Positions 43,212-49,638 of a stretch of DNA of 55,449 nt are shown piece after piece; positions within the stretch are counted from its first letter, which is position 1; each line of letters starts with the position of its first letter. Under the pieces are notes generated by a model that searched no databases, had not been told where the DNA came from, and saw nothing but the letters and a program-made list of their open reading frames with translations. Source of the DNA: Oscillospiraceae bacterium (lineage in GTDB: Bacteria; Bacillota; Clostridia; Oscillospirales; CAG-382); the NCBI GenBank assembly GCA_015064955.1, contig SVRD01000012.1, forward strand, positions 1 through 55,449, read 5' to 3'. Made by a program: the position numbers and the translations under genes.

Positions 43212-44102
43212 TCAGACATTTGCCAGATCCATTATTGATAATTGAGAACATTCTGCAAAATCATTTTTGTTTTCGTCAGACAAATATATTATGGATTGTT
43301 TTGGATTAAAACTTAAAACAACTCCGTTGTTGATAGTATGTACTGAATTGTCTGGAAACAAAACATTTAATTGCCTTATAGTTGGTATGCCTGCAAAGAC
43401 AATTGATGGATTAACTTTTTCTTTCGTTTTAGATTTGTATCCTTCAAACACATTTTTTCCTTTGCAAAGCGCAGATATAATTTGCAATAATTTTCCATTA
43501 GCATCATCTTCTTTTGATAAAGCAAGTAATAACTGTTCTGTCAAAGCATCAATGTCTGTTTCTGCCTCAATTATCATCTTGTTTTTTTCATAATAACTAT
43601 TGCCTAATTCTGTTAAATAATAGTATTTATATTTTCCAGGTCTTGAAAAGCGAATTGCACCTTTTTCGACAAGCTTGTCCATTATGCCTGAGAGTGTACT
43701 TTTTTCAATTCCGACTTTCTCAGCTAAATTTCCGTGGCGTATACCCTCTTCTTGTTTTATTGTAATAATAATGTCATTTACATGTGGTATATCTGATATA
43801 TCATATGTTTCTAAGGTATCGTTAAAGCTTTTTTCTTTATACGCTTTAGCAAGTTGTTCGTACAACGCATCGACATATCCAATATATCGTCCGAACGCAA
43901 AATCAACATTCTTCTCTACAAGTTTTTTCTTTACCCTAAAAGAAAGGCTAGACTTCTTTTGTTCAATTTCACCTTCTACCCCTGCAAGATCAGCATTACT
44001 CCAGTAAGTTTTTAATCGCTCAATGCTATCCTGGATGCAAGTGATTAAGTTTGCATAATCGTTTTTTTCTAAAGCATCCACTAATGTGATATTAATATCC
44101 AT
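43212..44102 (-). CDS. Winged-helix (MarR-like) protein, second gene of the nitrilase-like operon
   Basis: 296 residues in three parts: an N-terminal helical region (1-100); a winged helix (about 108-172: HGNLAEKVGIEKSTLSGIMDKLVEKGAI, then wing YKYYYLTELGNSYY); and a C-terminal 120-residue region ending in a beta-rich IIYLSDENKNDFAECSQLSIMDL. The HTH is MarR/ArsR-like. This protein is the likely regulator that reads the 17-bp palindrome in front of the operon. The extra N- and C-terminal parts are larger than in ordinary MarR proteins and could sense a ligand. GAGGAGG precedes the ATG. Confidence 0.82.
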   Translation of the reverse strand: MDINITLVDALEKNDYANLITCIQDSIERLKTYWSNADLAGVEGEIEQKKSSLSFRVKKKLVEKNVDFAFGRYIGYVDALYEQLAKAYKEKSFNDTLETYDISDIPHVNDIIITIKQEEGIRHGNLAEKVGIEKSTLSGIMDKLVEKGAIRFSRPGKYKYYYLTELGNSYYEKNKMIIEAETDIDALTEQLLLALSKEDDANGKLLQIISALCKGKNVFEGYKSKTKEKVNPSIVFAGIPTIRQLNVLFPDNSVHTINNGVVLSFNPKQSIIYLSDENKNDFAECSQLSIMDLANV

Positions 44103-44129
44103 TATTTCATCCTCCTCTTCTGTGTATTC

Positions 44130-45596
44130 TCATTCGAGAGACACGTGTTTTATTTCTACATCGTTGCAGTGTTTGTCACCTTGAGTACGTGTTTGGATAT
44201 TAATGGTGAACAAACAACATTCAAGACATTTGCCGTTGCACTTGGGACTTATCATTTTTGCAGCGGCCTCTAAATCCTCAGGGTTGGTAACTGGAACAGA
44301 TACTAAACCAATCGACTTTGGAGATTTAGAAAATTTGCTTAAAGCAGAACATGAGTTTAACCAAATAAGCCTGATGTCAAAGTCGCGTACCGTTCCGGAA
44401 GCATTGCCAAATTGCACTGTTCCTGTAGAATATGAAGGGCACAAAATCAAATTGGATTTCAAGTGCCTTGCCAACAGATCTCTGTATCTTGCGACAAGTA
44501 AATCAACGCATATTGGAAAGGATATGCGTCCCCACCCCGGAACGTGAATAAGAAGAATCTCTTTGGGGATATTTGTCAAATCTTCTTCGTAACGTTTGCC
44601 TTCGTCAGTAAACTCAAAACAATTTTGTTTATATTGTTTACCAATTAATTCTCCAGACTTCAGATATACAGATATGTAGTTCTTTCCATCACTCCAGAAA
44701 GAAGGTGTGGCGATAAGATGTGGAGATTGACCTTTCTCGGCACTAAAATGTTGATTATACCCTAATTCATCAGTTTCGCACAGTTCCGCAGACCCTAACA
44801 TTTCCGCTCCGATTAAAATATCAACCTGGTTTTCTTTAGCTAGTTCAATGCATTTCAAAAATTTATTCGTCAAAAATTGAGGATCATAGTATTCTTTAAT
44901 TTCGAAATGCTGCATACCGGTCTCTTCGTCGCAGTATTCGTTTACATTCATCAACTTGTTCAGCGGGTAATTGCAGCAAGGTGTTACACCAATCACAATA
45001 CTATCCTTATTACGATCTTTAAAAAGATCAACTATAACATTATTGATTGTATAGCCATCAAGTAAATCATTCGAAATACAAATAACATTGTTGAAATGGT
45101 CATTTATGTTGTCATACCAATAGTTTGCGTTTTTATATTCTTTGTCCTCAAATTTTGAATCTTTAACAACATAAAATGTATTAGCCAATGACTGGACCCT
45201 AGGGATTATGGTGATTCCTGTTTCCTTGTAGTTTGTATTCAACCCGTTGAACACCCTTGCTGTAATGCCGTTATCATATTTATTAAAATCATGCCTCTCA
45301 ATCAAACAATCGATGTCAATCATTGAATCCAATTGACACAAAACGCTGCGATATAATAGAAAGTTATTTTCTCTTTGGCAATGATTAATTATATCATGAA
45401 AGCCTTGCGAATCAAGACACATTTCGCCGTCGAAAATCAACTTATCTTCGTGGATGTTGCTATATATTAAATTTTTAGCTTTCTCTTCTAAAGCGTCGGA
45501 CATACTCTTGTCGATAGGAGTATGTGGTTTGACTTCGCCAAACCTAGTAATAGCTTCATATAATACGGCGATTAAATCAAACAACGAAGTGCCCAT
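44130..45596 (-). CDS. Nitrilase-superfamily-like protein with a C-terminal cysteine cluster
   Basis: The start is ATG 45596, with AAAGGAGGAG 6 bases upstream; the longer frame to 45653 would include the promoter. Of 488 residues, the second half resembles the carbon-nitrogen hydrolase (nitrilase) fold: a glutamate in DILIGAEMLGS (E265), a lysine in SGELIGKQYKQN (K320 or K323) and a cysteine in ISFPICVDLLVARYRDLLA (C363). Spacing (about 55 and 43) fits the E-K-C triad. SNLILCPSYS follows, as after the nucleophile in that family. The N-terminal 200 residues are unassigned. CNGKCLECC near the end (453-461) looks like a metal-binding cluster, which ordinary nitrilases lack. Substrate and role are unknown. 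Confidence 0.8.
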   Translation of the reverse strand: MGTSLFDLIAVLYEAITRFGEVKPHTPIDKSMSDALEEKAKNLIYSNIHEDKLIFDGEMCLDSQGFHDIINHCQRENNFLLYRSVLCQLDSMIDIDCLIERHDFNKYDNGITARVFNGLNTNYKETGITIIPRVQSLANTFYVVKDSKFEDKEYKNANYWYDNINDHFNNVICISNDLLDGYTINNVIVDLFKDRNKDSIVIGVTPCCNYPLNKLMNVNEYCDEETGMQHFEIKEYYDPQFLTNKFLKCIELAKENQVDILIGAEMLGSAELCETDELGYNQHFSAEKGQSPHLIATPSFWSDGKNYISVYLKSGELIGKQYKQNCFEFTDEGKRYEEDLTNIPKEILLIHVPGWGRISFPICVDLLVARYRDLLARHLKSNLILCPSYSTGTVQFGNASGTVRDFDIRLIWLNSCSALSKFSKSPKSIGLVSVPVTNPEDLEAAAKMISPKCNGKCLECCLFTINIQTRTQGDKHCNDVEIKHVSLE

Positions 45597-45621
45597 GTCT
45601 ATCTCCTCCTTTCGCATAGTA

Positions 45622-45650
45622 ATTATACACCTATTGTCGTCAAAAGTCAA
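45622..45650 (-). promoter_or_regulatory. Near-consensus promoter of the three-gene operon
   Basis: On the minus strand TTGACT (45645-45650), 17 bases and TATAAT (45622-45627) lie 26 bases before the start at 45596. Confidence 0.9.
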
Positions 45651-45651
45651 C

Positions 45652-45688
45652 ATTATTGTTCGATTTTTAGCAAAAATCGAACAATAAT
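45652..45688. promoter_or_regulatory. Perfect 17-bp inverted repeat abutting the -35 box (operator candidate)
   Basis: ATTATTGTTCGATTTTT (45652-45668) and its exact complement (45672-45688) are separated by three bases. The repeat starts one base upstream of the -35 hexamer. It is too AT-rich for a normal terminator. The winged-helix protein of the operon is the obvious candidate to bind it. Confidence 0.8.
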
Positions 45689-46286
45689 CAAACTATTTAA
45701 GAGGTGCATCGTACAATATATAGTTGGTCAAAACCACACGAATATAACATTATCGTTACATCAATTGTTTTGCAACATATAACAATTGTATATTTGCAAA
45801 CTATGACTGGAATATCCAGTATTTAAATCGGTGTGAAATGCATTTTATTAATGCCTATGTGATTCGGTTTAAGATAGCAACGCAAATTGCTAATAATTCC
45901 TGATCGCATTGATCGAGTACATGTTTCGTCATACTGTCATTGTAAATGCTGAACAATTTTAATATATTTTAATGAAAATGATCACCAATTTTTATCATTT
46001 ATAATCGGAAAATCACAAGCGAAAATATAACCCGAATTTGTTGCAAATACTCTCCGCGCTTATATTTCGCAAGCAAACACCAATAAAATCCAAAATAATA
46101 CCAAAATACTTACAATACATACCCATTCTACAAAAAATGTCATTTTATGTATTATAATTGTAACATAAATAAACAAGGATGTTGCAGATGGTACATACTG
46201 AGCTCCTCGTGACAAAATATTATTTTCGGATCAAACGGTTATATCATACTGTCGTATGGTGTAACTGTTTTTTGTATATCAATTCT
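45689..46286. other. AT-rich gene-free stretch
   Basis: About 600 bases without a credible gene. Apart from a possible -10 element (TATAAT near 46155), I see no clear structure. The composition is more AT-rich than the housekeeping part of the window and marks the boundary between the three-gene operon and the conjugative-element remnants. Confidence 0.6.
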
Positions 46287-46308
46287 AAAGGAGGTGAGTC
46301 AAATGTAA
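46287..46308 (+). other. RBS followed by an ATG-TAA minimal reading frame
   Basis: AAAGGAGG (46287-46294), an 8-base gap, then ATG immediately followed by TAA (46303-46308). Spacing is ideal for ribosome loading. It may be a start-stop element or the scar of a lost gene. Confidence 0.4.
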
Positions 46309-46354
46309 GAAACGCTGTGAGAAAAACTCGAGTTAAAATCCACATTATTCACAG

Positions 46355-46371
46355 CATGCCATCATGGCATG
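46355..46371. repeat. CATGCCAT palindrome
   Basis: CATGCCAT and ATGGCATG are perfect 8-base arms around a single base, upstream of the sigma-like gene. It is a possible operator, or a recombination or transfer site. Confidence 0.4.
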
Positions 46372-46452
46372 TTGAACATATCTCTATAAGACGTGCCGAA
46401 AAACGGTATGTTTTCTTCCTGCTGAGGTGGCGTGCCCAAAGGAGGCATGTAA

Positions 46453-46875
46453 TTGTTGCACCCACAGGATGTACCCGAAAGAGACGAACTGAGAGCCAGA
46501 TTCACTCTGTGGCTCGAAACCGTAGTAAAGCGCGCAAAGATAGACTATGTACGCAAACTCGAACGACAACCGGACATTGTTTCATTAGATGAGATTCCGG
46601 AAGAAACATTAATTTCAAAAGAGTCTGAAGAACAGTGGTTACAAGTACTCAGAGATCCAACGCCTTACGATTTTGAAGAGGAACGTTTAGCAAAAGCATT
46701 TATGGCGCTTCCCCTAAAACGCAGACAAGTAATGGAATTGTTGTTCATCGAGGAGCTTAGCGAATCGGAAACCGCCAAAAGACTTAATTGCTCGACTCAA
46801 TATGTTCGCAATCAAAAATGCATTGCGCTAAAAAGGTTGCGAGCATGCCTTACAGAAGGTGGTGATCATAATTGA
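46453..46875 (+). CDS. Sigma-70 region 4-like protein, as in Tn916-type conjugative elements
   Basis: About 140 residues, from a TTG start with AAAGGAGG 7 bases upstream. The C-terminal half is a sigma region 4 HTH (LPLKRRQVMELLFIEELSESETAKRLNCSTQYVRNQKCIALKRL). Size and layout match the Orf7-type sigma-like regulator of Tn916-family integrative elements. The next gene resembles the small Orf8-type partner. No integrase, excisionase or transfer genes are present in the window, so this is probably a remnant. The start codon is uncertain. Confidence 0.75.
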   Translation: MLHPQDVPERDELRARFTLWLETVVKRAKIDYVRKLERQPDIVSLDEIPEETLISKESEEQWLQVLRDPTPYDFEEERLAKAFMALPLKRRQVMELLFIEELSESETAKRLNCSTQYVRNQKCIALKRLRACLTEGGDHN

Positions 46876-47063
46876 AACCTGAAGAATTCAAAAAAATATT
46901 GATAGGAGCTATAATAGGAAATCATTTGGATTTTGAAGCGCTCATAGAATTATATATGCCTTTGATAGAACATAACAGTTGTCTGTATGGACAATTAGAC
47001 GAAGATCTAAAGCAATACATACTTATGCATATCGCTCTCAATCTTTCAAAATTTATCATTTGA
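46872..47063 (+). CDS. Small helix-turn-helix protein paired with the sigma-like gene
   Basis: 63 residues (KPEEFKKILIGAIIGNHLDFEALIELYMPLI ...). It overlaps the upstream stop by four bases (TTGA) and so is translationally coupled. It resembles the Orf8-type small helical protein that follows Orf7 in Tn916-like elements. Its role there is thought to be regulatory. Confidence 0.7.
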   Translation: MKPEEFKKILIGAIIGNHLDFEALIELYMPLIEHNSCLYGQLDEDLKQYILMHIALNLSKFII

Positions 47064-47115
47064 TTTTAAAATAGTTACCTGAAATTGAGCCGAACTGTAA
47101 AAAACGTATAATGAA

Positions 47116-47166
47116 AAAAGAACCCTCTTATGGAATAATTAGAAAAAACCATAGGAGGGTTCTTTT
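47116..47166 (+). terminator. Terminator after the sigma-like/HTH pair
   Basis: AAAAGAACCCTCTTATGG and CCATAGGAGGGTTCTTTT form an 18-base stem with one mismatch and a 15-base loop, then a short T-run. Confidence 0.8.
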
Positions 47167-47271
47167 GTATAACGAAACTAACTCCGCTTAAAAACGAAGT
47201 CAGTATGTCGCTTAATATTTACCACATGGGTGTTTTTGTGATGTCCGTACAAAACGGGGCACAACAAAAGT

Positions 47272-47417
47272 CGCAAGGGTGTTATTTCCTGCTTTTATTG
47301 TAAGAATATTGCCGAAAGCATCGTAGGTAAGCGAATAATCGGTCGTTTTGGTATCGATACCCGAAAGGCGACCGCTTGCGTACAGATAGGATACCTGCGC
47401 TTCTGCCGTGTCGGCAA
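47272..47417 (-). pseudogene. Orphan fragment of an Rhs/YD-repeat gene
   Basis: On the minus strand this encodes ADTAEAQVSYLYASGRLSG and on to YDAFGNILTIKAGNNTLAT. It is nearly identical to part of the large Rhs gene (DNA around 51838-51981). It has no start, and the similarity ends abruptly at both sides. It is a leftover of a second Rhs gene or a recombination product. The 160 bases between it and 47580 hold no gene. Confidence 0.85.
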
Positions 47418-47579
47418 ATTTTCAAGGGCTGTCCCACAGCGGACGGTTTAGATCTGCCGTGGGGTTAACTATAATGTTTTAAGACCAAATCTCACCGGCT
47501 CCGATTGCCGAAAGAAACGGCATTTAAGAAGCTCTCATAATCGAGCGCAAATATACTTATACTGTTGTTTGTTTTTGTT

Positions 47580-48031
47580 TTATTCGAGAACACGAACCAA
47601 CGTAACTGTTTCATATTCTTCATCCAGGTTCAAGTTTAATGGGTCATCGAGGTTGGCTTCAAAATCTCCCTTATAAAATTCGCCGTTACCAGAATACCCT
47701 AGTATATTAAAAATCCAAACTTGTTCCCCATTAATTTCAGCGTCGACGAAAATGCATTCGTCATCCATATATCGAACATTTATATTATAGACTTCTCCAT
47801 TATATCGGAATTCGCCTTTTGACACTACCGGAGGAGATTGAAAATTAACCGGTTCAGCTTCTAATATAACATCAACGGTAAACCATATATCGGGGTCAGT
47901 AGAGCGCCACATTGAATTATCAAAACTTGACGGAGATATCTATTGAAATGTCCGGTTAAACGCTCAATACGGTCGCAGGAAACCAGCAAAACACTCGTTA
48001 TTAACAGTATACATATCATTATTTTTTTCAT
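47580..48031 (-). pseudogene. Small lipoprotein gene with a frameshift
   Basis: The ATG at 48031 (AAGGAGG upstream) begins MKKIMICILLITSVLLVSC, a lipoprotein signal, and reads CDRIERLTGHFN. It then runs out of frame. The mature part continues in another frame as SPSSFDNSMWRSTDPDIWFT and on to YETVTLVRVLE at 47580. One missing base near 47937-47945 would restore it. The unbroken protein would be about 150 residues, of a type I recognise only as small Clostridia lipoproteins with a W...PDIWF core. Confidence 0.75.
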
Positions 48032-48224
48032 AGCGGTTTGTTCCTCCTTCAATATAGTAAAAAAACCCAAACCTACCCCTTAGGGAAGTTCGGACCTTCT
48101 AAACGATTTATATTAACTTCGTAATTCGTTAATATCCTCTTTTTCATCTTTTCGTAACGTAAAATTTGTTGATATGGTTCTGTTCAGCATTGATCTGCAC
48201 CGCACCTTTATTATACATGTTTAA

Positions 48225-48551
48225 GAGTACCTTGTCAATGGGGAGGTTAAAAACTGCATTTTGCCCCAAAACGCAAGCGTTTTCGGATATCCTGAAGGTG
48301 AAATAAAACAAGACACGCAGAGTGTTATCGAATACACTGTTCATGATACCATTATAACAACCAAGACGCTGTTTTGGTTGACATCCTTGCCGGATAACGG
48401 GATAAGGTTAAAAGGGCCGGCAGAGCTGTTGCAGAGCGTGAGAGGATATTATACAAAGACGGCGAATGTTTTAACCGATTCGCGAAAAGGGTATTTGCTT
48501 TGGAATAAAGTATTATATGACGAGTTGAATAATGACAGCGAGCACCGGTAA
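48225..48551 (+). pseudogene. Short gene remnant, possibly the end of a WYL-type regulator
   Basis: The frame is open from 48225 but no good start or RBS fits. It reads VIEYTVHDTIITTKTLFWL and GIRLKGPAELLQSVRGYYTK. The last part faintly resembles the C-terminal end of WYL-domain transcriptional regulators. I treat it as a 3' fragment. It is followed by a strong hairpin terminator. Confidence 0.35.
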
Positions 48552-48560
48552 CAATTAATA

Positions 48561-48595
48561 GTCAAGACCACCAGTTTCACTGGTGGTCTTGACTT
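48561..48595. terminator. Strong hairpin terminator
   Basis: GTCAAGACCACCAG and CTGGTGGTCTTGAC are perfect 14-base arms around TTTCA. It lies between the WYL-like remnant and the convergent lipoprotein gene and can end transcription from both sides. Confidence 0.8.
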
Positions 48596-48648
48596 CATAT
48601 TCGCTAATGTGTTGTCCGCATTCAAGTCTGTTGTTGATAAGTTCTTTT

Positions 48649-49638
48649 TTACGGTTCGGGCGATATTGTATAAAAATGCAACATTTCGGCTTCTTTCTCG
48701 TTGACATCATATATGATGACGTTGTTGTAGGTATTTGCAACTTTTACGTATTCAACGATTTCAAAATTACCGTCCATATCAATATCGGCTATAAATATTT
48801 CGTAATCGCTTTTTTTAAGTGGCGTCCACTCATAATTGTCCGATACCTTGACCGTTTTGCCGTCGATTATCGCTTCGAGGGAATAGTAATAATAATCTCC
48901 CTCATCCTCGCGATATTCTTCGGCTTTAGTAAACGACCAAGAGATAACCTCGTTATCGCCATCGCAATCTAAATCAACGGTAACCGAATTGTCGCTATAT
49001 TTTAATGTTTCCGGAAAGATGTCAACGCCATCGTATACGCCGATGAAGCGCTTGCTTTCGGTAGGAATATTTCCGCCTATTTCGGCACAAACGTGAACTT
49101 CGGCAATAATTTCTTCGCCATAGCATCGAATCTTACCACAGGTAGTGTTGAACGCTTTACCGCTTTTATCGTAAAAAGCGACGGTTCGGGAAGCATCGAT
49201 TATGTTTGTATCGACAAATAGGCCTTGTTCATCAATATGGTCAAGCAAGTGCTTTTCGTTATATCGAAACTCGTGCGTGGTGTGTAATCCGTTGTCGTTG
49301 ACCGCGCAGATGACGTATGCTTGGTTAAATCGATGGTCGGTGGTATCGAGGAAAAGTATCGGAATCGCTTCGATATTCTCGGTCGGAACATCACTATTTT
49401 CTGTGTTAGAACTTTCGTATGCTTCGGAGCAGTCGCCAGACTCGTGCGAGGGTTCTGAAGCATCTATTGAAACCGTTGATATGTCAATAGTAGATTCTGA
49501 ATCTACAAGACTCGATGAGTTATCTTGTTCACTATAAATACCGGAGGTATTAGATACATTTTCTTGCGATACACATGAAAACAATAAGCATAGGCTTAAT
49601 AGTGAAAATAATATAAAAACCGTCGTTTTTTTAATCAT
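48649..49638 (-). CDS. Lipoprotein overlapping the Rhs gene (possible accessory or immunity protein)
   Basis: 329 residues with a lipoprotein signal (MIKKTTVFILFSLLSLCLLFSC) and a long Ser/Glu/Thr linker. The outer domain contains two calcium-loop-like units (DLDCDGDNEVISW and IADIDMDGNFEIVEYVKV) of the FG-GAP/EF-hand type. Its start overlaps the Rhs stop by 8 bases, and its RBS (AGAGGTG) lies inside the Rhs gene, so the two are co-expressed. A gene directly after an Rhs toxin is normally its immunity gene. An outer-surface lipoprotein would suit protection from a wall-directed toxin, but the Rhs payload here looks inactive. Confidence 0.8.
   Translation of the reverse strand: MIKKTTVFILFSLLSLCLLFSCVSQENVSNTSGIYSEQDNSSSLVDSESTIDISTVSIDASEPSHESGDCSEAYESSNTENSDVPTENIEAIPILFLDTTDHRFNQAYVICAVNDNGLHTTHEFRYNEKHLLDHIDEQGLFVDTNIIDASRTVAFYDKSGKAFNTTCGKIRCYGEEIIAEVHVCAEIGGNIPTESKRFIGVYDGVDIFPETLKYSDNSVTVDLDCDGDNEVISWSFTKAEEYREDEGDYYYYSLEAIIDGKTVKVSDNYEWTPLKKSDYEIFIADIDMDGNFEIVEYVKVANTYNNVIIYDVNEKEAEMLHFYTISPEP

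Noticed and set aside
46179-46592. 137-codon plus-strand frame before the sigma-like gene
   Set aside because: It overlaps the sigma-like gene in another frame, has an unlikely composition and crosses its RBS and a palindrome.
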